DNA from: Chitinophaga lutea
Lineage (GTDB): Bacteria > Bacteroidota > Bacteroidia > Chitinophagales > Chitinophagaceae
Assembly (NCBI RefSeq): GCF_003813775.1
Contig: NZ_RPDH01000001.1
Location: forward strand, 1,984,001 to 2,048,000
Reading direction: 5' to 3'
DNA length: 64,000 bases
Shown: one piece after another, positions 28,680 through 37,477 of the stretch
Layout: each line of letters opens with the position of its first letter
How positions within the stretch are numbered: position 1 is the stretch's first letter
Made by a program: the position numbers and the translations under genes
Notes under the pieces: generated by a model
What the model saw: the letters and a program-made list of their open reading frames with translations, nothing else
What the model was told of the DNA's origin: nothing
Databases searched by the model: none

Positions 28680-30395
28680 TTAATACAGGGAAAAGTATTC
28701 TGCAATGGGCCCCAGCGCCAGCGCCGGGAAAAAGGCCAGCGCCGCAATGATCATGATCACGGCAAAGGTCATCACACCGAAAGTGGCGGTATCCGTTTTG
28801 AGGGTGCCGGCGGATTCGGGAATGTATTTTTTCTGCGCCAGGATGCCGGCAATGGCCACAGGCCCGATGATGGGCAGGTAGCGCGACAGGATCAGCACAA
28901 ACCCGGTAGTCACGTTCCAGAAAATATTATTGTCGCCCAGCCCTTCAAAGCCGGAACCGTTGTTAGCCGCGGCGGAAGTGTATTCGTACAACATCTCCGA
29001 AAAGCCGTGATGGCCGGGGTTGTTGAGCCAGCTGGCCGGCTGTACGCTCCAGGCCGCACCGGGATGATGCGCGATCATGTAAGACGACAGCGCAGTGCCG
29101 GCCAATATCAGGAAGGGGTGCAGCAGGGCCACCAGCGCCGCGATCTTTATTTCGCGGGCTTCCACCTTATGGCCCATGAATTCCGGCGTACGCCCCACCA
29201 TCAGGCCGGAAATGAACACCGCGATGATGATGAAGATGAAGTAGTTCAGGATACCCACGCCGCAACCGCCATAAAAACAGTTCGTCATCATGGCCACCAG
29301 TTCCATCATGCCCGTCAGCGGCATGTTACTGTCGTGGAAGCCGTTCACCGAGCCCGTTGAAATGATGGTAGTGATGGTGCTCCAGTAACCGGTAGCCGCG
29401 GGCCCGAAACGAACTTCCTTGCCTTCCATGGCGCCCGTCAGCTGCGAAACGCCCATTTTCGCGATGGCCGGGTTGCCGCCCATTTCCGATATCATGGACG
29501 GGATCAGCAGCATGAGCATGCCGGCGGTCATTACCCCGAAAATGATGTAGGAAAATTTCCGCCGGTTGATAAAGAATCCCAGCGCAAATACCATTGCGAT
29601 GGGGATGACCACCTGCGCGATGGCTTCCGTCATGTTGGTGAGGTAGCTCGGGTTTTCCAGCGGATGGATGGAATTGGCCCCGAACCAGCCGCCGCCGTTG
29701 GTGCCGAGGTGTTTGATGGCGATCATGCCCGCAGCGGGGCCGCGGGACACGCCCACCGTGTCGCCCTGCATGGTCACCACGGTATCTTTGCCGGCATAAC
29801 TGGCCGGCGTGCCGTTGAACGACAGGATGATGGCGATCACCACGCAGATGGGCAACAGCAAACGGGTGTTGGTTTTTACCAGGATGTCCCAGAAGTTGCC
29901 CAGTTTGGTAGTGGTTTTATCTTTTAGTGCTTTGAACACCACGATCAGCGCCGCGATGCCGGTAGCGGCACTCACGAACTGCAGGAACGTGATCACAAAC
30001 AGCTGCGTAAAATAAGTAAGGCCCGATTCGCCGGAGTAGTGCTGCAGGTTACAGTTCACCAGAAAGCTGATGGCCGTGTTGAAGGCGAGGTCTGGCGTCT
30101 GCCCGCCGTTCCCGTCGGGGTTCAGCGGCAATTTGTCCTGGAAGATGAGCATAAAAAATGCATACACGAACCAGATCATGTTGATGGCCAGCAACGCTTT
30201 CAGGTGCTGCTTCCAGTTCATTTCCTCTTTCGGGTTGATGCCGCAGAGGCGGTAAATAAAACGCTCCACGGGGCCCAGGAAATCGAGCCACGTTTTCTCG
30301 CCTTTAAACACGCGGGCAATGTATAGCCCCAGCGGGATGGCGATGAGCAGTGTGAGCAGGTAGGTGGCAATAACGCCGGTTAGTTCCGTATTCAT
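28680..30395 (-). CDS. kdpA: K+-transporting ATPase subunit KdpA
   Basis: 571 residues, about ten TM helices. Selectivity-filter loops of the KtrB/TrkH-like channel fold are visible: NCNLQHYSGESG, GTNGGGWFGANSIHPLENP and ANNGSGFEGLGDN. KdpA selects K+ from the periplasm at micromolar concentrations. It starts 18 bases after the small kdpF gene. Confidence 0.97.
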   Translation of the reverse strand: MNTELTGVIATYLLTLLIAIPLGLYIARVFKGEKTWLDFLGPVERFIYRLCGINPKEEMNWKQHLKALLAINMIWFVYAFFMLIFQDKLPLNPDGNGGQTPDLAFNTAISFLVNCNLQHYSGESGLTYFTQLFVITFLQFVSAATGIAALIVVFKALKDKTTTKLGNFWDILVKTNTRLLLPICVVIAIILSFNGTPASYAGKDTVVTMQGDTVGVSRGPAAGMIAIKHLGTNGGGWFGANSIHPLENPSYLTNMTEAIAQVVIPIAMVFALGFFINRRKFSYIIFGVMTAGMLMLLIPSMISEMGGNPAIAKMGVSQLTGAMEGKEVRFGPAATGYWSTITTIISTGSVNGFHDSNMPLTGMMELVAMMTNCFYGGCGVGILNYFIFIIIAVFISGLMVGRTPEFMGHKVEAREIKIAALVALLHPFLILAGTALSSYMIAHHPGAAWSVQPASWLNNPGHHGFSEMLYEYTSAAANNGSGFEGLGDNNIFWNVTTGFVLILSRYLPIIGPVAIAGILAQKKYIPESAGTLKTDTATFGVMTFAVIMIIAALAFFPALALGPIAEYFSLY

Positions 30396-30413
30396 GGATT
30401 AATGCTTAGGGAT

Positions 30414-30494
30414 TCAGAATTTTTCAGGTTTCAGCAATACATAGATCATGTAAATGAAAACCAGTATGGCCAGTACGAATAAGAAGTTCATCAT
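30414..30494 (-). CDS. kdpF: KdpF small membrane subunit
   Basis: 26 residues: MMNFLFVLAILVF and onward, ending YVLLKPEKF. A single hydrophobic helix followed by a conserved basic KPEKF-like end matches the KdpF family (about 25-30 residues), which stabilises the Kdp complex. There are two adjacent ATGs (30494 and 30491). It lies between a second tiny membrane ORF and kdpA. Confidence 0.85.
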   Translation of the reverse strand: MMNFLFVLAILVFIYMIYVLLKPEKF

Positions 30495-30499
30495 GACGG

Positions 30500-30583
30500 T
30501 CAGATTTTTTCGAAAAAGTCGATGGATTTAAAGAACAGCCAGAAACAAACGAGCCCGGCAAGTAAAAGCAGTGCGATCATCAT
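30500..30583 (-). CDS. 27-aa single-helix membrane peptide upstream of kdpF
   Basis: 27 residues (MMIALLLLAGLVCFWLFF then KSIDFFEKI). It has one hydrophobic helix and a charged tail, resembling KdpF in layout but not in sequence. It ends 5 bases before kdpF and starts 11 bases after the 110-aa gene, so spacing supports real translation within the operon. I do not recognise the family. It could be a second Kdp accessory peptide, a leader, or a duplicated and diverged KdpF. Confidence 0.6.
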   Translation of the reverse strand: MMIALLLLAGLVCFWLFFKSIDFFEKI

Positions 30584-30594
30584 ATCAATTGGTT

Positions 30595-30927
30595 TTAAGA
30601 AATTGTCTGTAAATGCCGGTTACGGATCCGCCTCAGCGATACGGGCAGCAGTTCCTTGATCTGCTGCGTATCCAGGAAAGGAGACACGGCAAAAATGAAC
30701 ACGCTTTCGATGGCGCATTGCAATACGTTGCTGCCGTTTTTGTACAGCACGCCGGCCATGGCGAAACATTTTTTCACCTCCTGTAAATTCCCCAGCCTGA
30801 TAAGCTGGCGGGTATGTGCGGAAAAAGCGCCGATGGTGCTGTTGACAGCGCCGGTTTCGGGCATGCCGTGCTTTAAAGCAGGGATCTGGCAGGCAATCAA
30901 AAGCGGGATTTTAGCATCCGGTAACAT
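30595..30927 (-). CDS. First gene of the kdp operon, 110-aa protein of unknown function
   Basis: 110 residues, soluble, no signal peptide, mostly helical. It carries two short clusters, KHGMPETGAVNSTIGAFSAHTRQLIRLG at its centre-left (about 19-46) and a C-terminal SPFLDTQQIKELLPVSLRRIRNRH. Small proteins of similar shape are seen in Bacteroidota kdp regions, but I cannot name the family with confidence. It is the promoter-proximal gene behind the sigma-54-type promoter, so it is likely induced with K+ uptake. Confidence 0.7.
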   Translation of the reverse strand: MLPDAKIPLLIACQIPALKHGMPETGAVNSTIGAFSAHTRQLIRLGNLQEVKKCFAMAGVLYKNGSNVLQCAIESVFIFAVSPFLDTQQIKELLPVSLRRIRNRHLQTIS

Positions 30928-30951
30928 ATCTGTGTTTTTGCCCGGGTATAG

Positions 30952-30966
30952 GCGATTGGAGTGCCA
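30952..30966 (-). promoter_or_regulatory. Sigma-54 (-24/-12) promoter of the kdp operon
   Basis: On the minus strand, TGGCACTCCAATCGC matches the sigma-54 consensus TGGCAC-N5-TTGC with one mismatch, keeping the essential GG and GC dinucleotides at exact spacing. The predicted start of transcription is near 30940, about 13 bases before the first kdp-operon gene. The upstream gene encodes a sigma-54 activator. Confidence 0.75.
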
Positions 30967-31014
30967 AAGGAGTTAACCGGTTGATTTACAGGCAGAACAG
31001 ATATTCAGGCATCG

Positions 31015-31047
31015 GCATATACCATGCAATTTCTGCATGGTATATGC
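31015..31047. promoter_or_regulatory. Perfect 14-bp inverted repeat, probable activator-binding (enhancer) site
   Basis: GCATATACCATGCA (31015-31028) and its exact reverse complement (31034-31047) flank 5 bases. It lies about 50 bases upstream of the kdp sigma-54 promoter and just after the NtrC-type regulator gene, the usual place for an upstream activating sequence. No T run follows on the minus strand, so a terminator is less likely. Confidence 0.7.
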
Positions 31048-31062
31048 AAAAACGGGAGGGTG

Positions 31063-32406
<1,344 letters not shown>

Positions 32407-32431
32407 AACAGCAAAGGTAGGAGGAAACCGC

Positions 32432-32926
32432 CTATCTTGCGTCCGTTGTTTTCTGGTTTCGTTTAACCGTGACCGCGCCTATCACGGCGGCGAGCCCGCC
32501 CAGCACGGCATTGGTGACAAATATATTGCCCAGCAGGAAAATCCAGAAACCTTCCCGTTTGTAAGTACTGTATTCGCTCATCCGGCCGCCGTCTGACGGC
32601 AGGTTGCCGGTGGTGCCGGCCGGCGGTTCCGTAGCCAGGTGAAAAATAATCGTGGCCGACGCTACGATGATGATGGCGATGGCCGCGGCGAGCAGTCCCA
32701 TGGTAAACAGGCTGGTCAGTGAGGCTTTGCCGCCCATGGCTTTATTCACGTGATTGACAAAAATCAGAATGCCTACAAACAGCACGCCGTTGGAAATATA
32801 ACCCGTCCACAGGTCAGATGACCATTGCGTCATATAAAACACCATGGTAAGTGCGATGCTGACCAGAGAAATCAACACCCCGTAAATTACAGCCAGCCTG
32901 AATGGTGAATGAAGTGATGCTTGCAT
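32432..32926 (-). CDS. DUF4199-like four-helix membrane protein
   Basis: 164 residues with four TM helices (about 10-30, 40-58, 70-92 and 130-150) and a charged C-terminal tail. It resembles the DUF4199 family, widespread in Bacteroidota and of unknown function. It lies between the 48-aa peptide and the NtrC-type regulator and is probably co-transcribed with both. Confidence 0.72.
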   Translation of the reverse strand: MQASLHSPFRLAVIYGVLISLVSIALTMVFYMTQWSSDLWTGYISNGVLFVGILIFVNHVNKAMGGKASLTSLFTMGLLAAAIAIIIVASATIIFHLATEPPAGTTGNLPSDGGRMSEYSTYKREGFWIFLLGNIFVTNAVLGGLAAVIGAVTVKRNQKTTDAR

Positions 32927-32956
32927 ATGCTGCCGGTTTAAGTGAACAAATAAAAA

Positions 32957-33103
32957 TCATGTCTTTTCGCCCTTTGCCGCCCGTCTGAGCATTTCCTTCC
33001 ACTTGCATTCCAGCCGCTTTGCCCACTCGTGGCGGTGTGGCGATGTTAATACAAAGCCAAGAAACGTGCCTATCATCAGGCCTTTTACAAAATATTTATT
33101 CAT
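32957..33103 (-). CDS. 48-aa YtxH-like membrane-anchored peptide
   Basis: 48 residues: MNKYFVKGLMIGTFLGFVLTS, then a basic, amphipathic stretch (HRHEWAKRLECKWKEMLRRAAKGEK). A glycine-containing N-terminal helix plus basic helix is the layout of short YtxH-type proteins, found among stress genes. Its ATG overlaps the end of ligD (8 bases), indicating translational coupling with the NHEJ operon. Confidence 0.65.
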   Translation of the reverse strand: MNKYFVKGLMIGTFLGFVLTSPHRHEWAKRLECKWKEMLRRAAKGEKT

Positions 33104-36074
33104 TTTTTGCATTTTTTACCACGGATGAGAGATCGTTTTTTACTTTAATGATATCGGCCCACAGCTCGCCTTCGGCTTTCAGGCGGCTTACGGTGTTGCC
33201 TATATGAAAATTCTTTACGTTCAGCTTTTCATTCACTTCTTCCCAATGCAGTGGCGTCGATACCGTGGCGCCCGGTTTCGGGCGTACGGAATAAGCAGAG
33301 GCGATGGTCTGCCCTTTACTGTTTTGCAGGAAGTCGACGTAAATTTTATTCAGCCTCGCCGATTTGGCCCGCGTAACGCTGGTGATGCCCGGCAGCTGCG
33401 CATGCACCTGGCCGGCGATGTATTCCGCGAAAAGGCGGCAGGTTTCGTACGGGTGACGGCCGCCGGTGGGTATGTAGATGTGCAGCCCCGTGGCACCGGA
33501 GGTTTTGCAGAACGACCTGATCCCGTAATCCTCGAGCACCGTATGCACCATATTCGCCGTAGTCACCACGTGTTTGAAGCCGATCTCGCCCGGGTCGAGG
33601 TCTATCACGATGTAGTCGGGATAATCGGGTTTGGTGGTACGCGACAACCAGGGATTCACTTCAATGCAGCCGAGGTTGATCATATATGCCAGCGTTGCTT
33701 CATTATTGCACACCAGGTAATCGACCATTTTGTTGGACGACGGTGAATGCACCGGGAAGGTTTTCAGCCAGGAAGGGATGGTTTTCACATCGAGATCTTT
33801 CTGGTAAAAGCTCATCCCGTCGATGCCGTTGGGGAACCGGTTCAGCGACAGCGGCCGGTCTTTCAGGTGCGGCAGCAGGTAATCCGCTACTTCGAGATAA
33901 TAATCGATCAACTGGCCTTTGGTGATTTTCTCTTTCGGCCAGTATATTTTCTGCTGGTTGGTAAGTATCACTTTCTGGCGGTTGAGCACCAGCTCCCGGT
34001 CGTTTTCGCCGGCAACCTTCTGAGGGGCCGCCATCTTTTTTACCGGCCCGGATGCGGATGCCTTTTTAGCCGTGGCTTTGGCGGCCGCCTTTTTCGCCGG
34101 CGCCTTCGGGCTTGCCGCTTTCTTCGCGGGGGCTTTGGACGACGTAGCTTTAGCCGCAGACTTGCCGGGCGAGGCCTTCTTCGCACCGGTTTTGGCGGCC
34201 GTTTTCGAAGCGGTTTTCTTCGCGGCTGTTTTTGCAGCGGTCGCTTTCTTCGCTACCGGTTTCGCCTTCACCGCAGTTCCGTTGACGGCTACTTCGCCGG
34301 AAGATGCTTTTTTTCCTGCCATGGCAATATGTTTAGGTAATTCTCTTTTTACTTCTTTGGCGGGTTTATCTTCCCGCAAGGCAATAAAAACAGGCTGCCG
34401 CAGATTGCCGCCGCCTGTCCACTCCGAAAACTTCACTTCGCAGACCAATACCGGTTTTACCCAGGTAACAGGCATGTTGGAAGGCACTTTTCTATCGAAC
34501 GGAGATTTTGTTTGCACGTAGGGCAACAGCCGGTCGTGCACATCATTCAGCAGTTTTTCGTTGAACCCGCCGCCGCAGTGGCCGATATATTCGAGGCGGC
34601 CGTCTTCATATACGCCCAACAACAGTGCGCCCATCTTTTTACGGCTACCGCGCGGTTCCGTAAAACCGCAGATCACGGCCTCCTGCCGGTTCAGGATTTT
34701 AATTTTCAGCCAGTTAAGGCTGCGGTTGCCTTCCGTATAATTGCTACTGCCGTTCTTGGCGATGATGCCCTCCCAACCCGCTTTTGCGGCCTTTTTAAAG
34801 AGGTTCAGGCCCTTGGTGGCCACATGGCCGGAATACTGCACTTTGGGGTCGTTTAGCTGGTTAATAATCTCTTCCAGCAGCGTTTTGCGCTCCAGCAGCG
34901 TCAGATCTTCCAGATCATGGCCGTTGAGGTGCAGGAGGTCGAATACTTCGTATACGAGGTTGCCTTTACGGGTGGTTTTATAATTCTGCAATGCCTGGAA
35001 ATCGGAACGGCTGTTTCTCCCCAAAACAATCACTTCGCCGTCCAGCACCACATTGTGGGGAATATTCTCTACGGCTGTTTTAATAACAGCATATTGATCG
35101 TTGAAAGAAATCTGGTGACGGGAATATAAATTGGCTTCCCCTTCACGGACGTTGGCAATGGCGCGGTATCCGTCCCATTTGGTTTCGAACACCCAGCCCT
35201 CGCGGTCGAACGGCTCATCTACGAGGGTGGTGAGCATCGGTTTATAAAATTCCTTCATCCGCGTCAGCCGCTCGGCCTTTTCAGTCGCGGCTTTTTTTTT
35301 ACCGGTAGCGACAGCCTTTTTCGAGCTTGCTGCTTTCTTAACGGCCTTCGTAGCCGATGCAGATTTCTTCACCGGTTTTTTCTTAGCAGAAGAGGCTGCT
35401 TTCTTTGATGTGGTTTTCTTCGTTGTTGCAGCCGCGGATTTTTTCGTAGCGGAAGCGGCTTTCTTCGGCGCCGCCTTTCCCGATGCAGCCGTTTTCTTCT
35501 CGCCGCCGCTGCCCCGCTGTTTATCGATCACCCGCTGCGGGGTGAAGTCTTCACTGTTGTAACCGCCGGTAACGGCGTATTTGTCTTTGTGTTTGATCAG
35601 CAGCCAGGCGTTTGCGTCCCTGCCGCCTTTCATTTTCACCAGCGCGAATTCCCCTTTCAGTTTTTTGCCGCGCAGCACCACTTTGATGTTGCCTTCGTGC
35701 CATTCATGCAACGCGGCCTTATCGAAGGGTTTGCCGTTGCTTTCCAGCAGTTCGTAAGTGCCTTTGTCCCAGAGGTAGACATATCCCGCGCCGTAATTGC
35801 CGGCGGGTATTTCACCCTGGAAATCTTTATAGTCGTATGGATGATCTTCCACTTCCATGGCCAGGCGCTTGTCCGCCGGGTCGAGGGAGGGGCCTTTGGG
35901 AACGGCCCAGCTTTTCAGCACGCCGTCCATTTCGAGCCGGAAATCGTAGTGCAGCCGGGTGGCATGGTGGCGCTGCACCACGAAGATATGTTGATCGCCC
36001 CCGCGCGCTTTACCGGCGGCGGGCTCTGCCGTCTGTTTGAAGTCCCGCTTCTTTTTATACGTGGTCAGGCTCAT
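33096..36074 (-). CDS. ligD: ATP-dependent DNA ligase LigD (phosphoesterase-ligase-polymerase)
   Basis: 992 residues. The order is 3'-phosphoesterase (about 5-185; HHATRLHYDFRLEMDG), ligase (about 275-585; adenylation Lys299 in ETKWDGYRA) and primase/polymerase (about 695-985; DYIVIDLDPGE). Two long Lys/Ala/Ser-rich linkers (about 192-268 and 602-682), with many KKA/AKK repeats like histone H1 tails, separate the domains. LigD with Ku performs bacterial non-homologous end joining: end resection, gap filling with preferred ribonucleotides, and sealing. Its start overlaps the ku stop (ATGA). The linkers are unusually long and basic and may add non-specific DNA binding. Confidence 0.96.
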   Translation of the reverse strand: MSLTTYKKKRDFKQTAEPAAGKARGGDQHIFVVQRHHATRLHYDFRLEMDGVLKSWAVPKGPSLDPADKRLAMEVEDHPYDYKDFQGEIPAGNYGAGYVYLWDKGTYELLESNGKPFDKAALHEWHEGNIKVVLRGKKLKGEFALVKMKGGRDANAWLLIKHKDKYAVTGGYNSEDFTPQRVIDKQRGSGGEKKTAASGKAAPKKAASATKKSAAATTKKTTSKKAASSAKKKPVKKSASATKAVKKAASSKKAVATGKKKAATEKAERLTRMKEFYKPMLTTLVDEPFDREGWVFETKWDGYRAIANVREGEANLYSRHQISFNDQYAVIKTAVENIPHNVVLDGEVIVLGRNSRSDFQALQNYKTTRKGNLVYEVFDLLHLNGHDLEDLTLLERKTLLEEIINQLNDPKVQYSGHVATKGLNLFKKAAKAGWEGIIAKNGSSNYTEGNRSLNWLKIKILNRQEAVICGFTEPRGSRKKMGALLLGVYEDGRLEYIGHCGGGFNEKLLNDVHDRLLPYVQTKSPFDRKVPSNMPVTWVKPVLVCEVKFSEWTGGGNLRQPVFIALREDKPAKEVKRELPKHIAMAGKKASSGEVAVNGTAVKAKPVAKKATAAKTAAKKTASKTAAKTGAKKASPGKSAAKATSSKAPAKKAASPKAPAKKAAAKATAKKASASGPVKKMAAPQKVAGENDRELVLNRQKVILTNQQKIYWPKEKITKGQLIDYYLEVADYLLPHLKDRPLSLNRFPNGIDGMSFYQKDLDVKTIPSWLKTFPVHSPSSNKMVDYLVCNNEATLAYMINLGCIEVNPWLSRTTKPDYPDYIVIDLDPGEIGFKHVVTTANMVHTVLEDYGIRSFCKTSGATGLHIYIPTGGRHPYETCRLFAEYIAGQVHAQLPGITSVTRAKSARLNKIYVDFLQNSKGQTIASAYSVRPKPGATVSTPLHWEEVNEKLNVKNFHIGNTVSRLKAEGELWADIIKVKNDLSSVVKNAKNE

Positions 36075-36847
36075 GATACCCGTTTTTTGTTACCGCCCAA
36101 ACTGGCTTTGAGCTGATCGAACAGGTCGGTGCCCTTGGTATGAACCACCCGCAGTTTCTTCACAGCCGGGCGTTTGCCGGACGCTTTGGCTTTGATGATC
36201 TTCAGCAGCTCCTTGCGGTATTCGTCCTTATACTGCGTGATATCGAACGGTTCGGTGTATTGTTCCACCAGTTTGATGGCCATGTCGAGCTCCTTCTTGG
36301 CGATCTTGACGTTTGAGGGCAGGGAGAGGTCTTTCGGATCGCGTATCTCTTCCGCAAACCGGAGGCGGTGCAGCACGAGGTAATCCTCCTTAGGCCGCAC
36401 GATGGATAAGTGTTCCTGCGAGCGCAATACGAACAGGCTGATGCCTACCTTCTGCGTTTTGTTGAGGGTTTGCAACAACAGTTCGTAAGCCTTGGTGCCG
36501 CTTTTATCGGGCTCGATGAAATACGGCGTTTCGAAATACATGTCGTCGATCTCCGCGGCATCCACAAAGGACGATATCTCGATCACCTTGCTCTTTTTGG
36601 GGCTGGCGGCGGCGAAGTCCTCATCATCCAGCACCACGTATTCGTCATTATAGTTGTAGGCTTTTACGATATTTCCCCAGGCCACCTCCTTGCCCGTTTT
36701 CTCATTCACGCGCTGGAAGCGGATATGTGAATGGTCTTTTTTGTCCAGCATATCGAGGTCGAGCCGGCTTTCCTGCGTGGCGCTGTATAGTTTGACGGGG
36801 ATGTTCACCAGCCCGAAACCGATGCTCCCGCTCCATATTGCTCTCAT
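36071..36847 (-). CDS. ku: Ku protein, NHEJ end-binding
   Basis: 258 residues beginning MRAIWSGSIGFGLVNIPVKLY, the standard bacterial Ku start. The Ku core (QRVNEKTGKEV, YFIEPDKSGTKAYELL, FVLRSQEHLSIVRP) is followed by a short basic C-terminus (GKRPAVKKLRV). The homodimer rings broken DNA ends and recruits LigD. It is the first gene of the ku-ligD-ytxH-like unit. Confidence 0.96.
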   Translation of the reverse strand: MRAIWSGSIGFGLVNIPVKLYSATQESRLDLDMLDKKDHSHIRFQRVNEKTGKEVAWGNIVKAYNYNDEYVVLDDEDFAAASPKKSKVIEISSFVDAAEIDDMYFETPYFIEPDKSGTKAYELLLQTLNKTQKVGISLFVLRSQEHLSIVRPKEDYLVLHRLRFAEEIRDPKDLSLPSNVKIAKKELDMAIKLVEQYTEPFDITQYKDEYRKELLKIIKAKASGKRPAVKKLRVVHTKGTDLFDQLKASLGGNKKRVS

Positions 36848-36871
36848 AGTGCAAGATTTAGGTGGTATACA

Positions 36872-36886
36872 ACAATGATTATACCA
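36872..36886 (-). promoter_or_regulatory. TGG-N8-TTG-type promoter-like element before ku
   Basis: Minus strand TGGTATAATCATTGT, 25 bases before the ku ATG, keeps the GG of a -24 box and TTG at the -12 position but not the final C. It overlaps one arm of an inverted repeat (TGGTATA, 10 bases, TATACCA). The rest of the 36848-37061 gap shows no gene. Confidence 0.3.
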
Positions 36887-37016
36887 TCACAAAAGAAAAA
36901 CCGCCCCGGGAACAGGACGGTAAGTCATTCTATAAATATGCATAACTATGGGGGAATACATTCTTCTGAATGGGGTCATTCCAACAGGCATGAGCCAATA
37001 ATCAGGCCATTTTGTG

Positions 37017-37031
37017 TGGCATACCTTTTGA
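37017..37031 (+). promoter_or_regulatory. TGG-N8-TTG-type promoter-like element before the 122-aa gene
   Basis: TGGCATACCTTTTGA lies 30 bases before the ATG. The -24-like TGGCAT is good; the -12-like box has TTGA instead of TTGC. It could also be read as a Bacteroidota -7 box (TACCTTTT). Confidence 0.3.
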
Positions 37032-37061
37032 AATTTTAACAGCAGAAACAAAATCAATTTT

Positions 37062-37430
37062 ATGACTGAACACGTTCCTGATAAACCCGGCCAAATGAAT
37101 ACCCTGTCGCAGGTGATGGCTAAACTGCATTCGAAGGGCTACGACAATGAATTAAAGATGAGCGACCACGGGAGAATGCAGCCCGCGGAAGGAGAGCAGA
37201 TATATGATCCGGAAGATCTAAAGATCATCAAAACCTACCGCTTCGAGGGCGAATCAGACCCGTCGGACAGTTCGGTGCTGTACCTGCTGGAAGACAAGGA
37301 TGGCCGTAAAGGCTACATCATTGATGCTTACGGCATGTACTCATCGCATGATGAGGGCGGGTTCGACGAATTCCTCAAGAAGATTCCCGTAGAAGACCGG
37401 GAAGAGCAGATTATTTTCGGAGGTTTGTGA
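37062..37430 (+). CDS. Small conserved Bacteroidota protein, often mislabelled PRPP synthetase
   Basis: 122 residues, acidic and soluble. The conserved centre IIKTYRFEGESDPSDSSVLYLLE followed by KGYIIDAYGMYSS matches a family of about 100 residues frequently annotated as phosphoribosylpyrophosphate synthetase. It has no PRPP-binding loop or kinase motif, so that name is not supported. The true role is unknown. It is convergent with topoisomerase IB and shares a terminator with it. Confidence 0.75.
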   Translation: MTEHVPDKPGQMNTLSQVMAKLHSKGYDNELKMSDHGRMQPAEGEQIYDPEDLKIIKTYRFEGESDPSDSSVLYLLEDKDGRKGYIIDAYGMYSSHDEGGFDEFLKKIPVEDREEQIIFGGL

Positions 37431-37439
37431 TGAAAAGAG

Positions 37440-37477
37440 CAGGAACGTACGGTATTACCGGCGTTCCTGTTTGTTTT
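37440..37477 (+). terminator. Terminator hairpin between convergent genes
   Basis: CAGGAACG (37440-37447) pairs with CGTTCCTG (37462-37469), with an inner CGGT/ACCG stem, followed by TTTGTTTT. It overlaps the last codons of the convergent topoisomerase gene. Confidence 0.7.
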
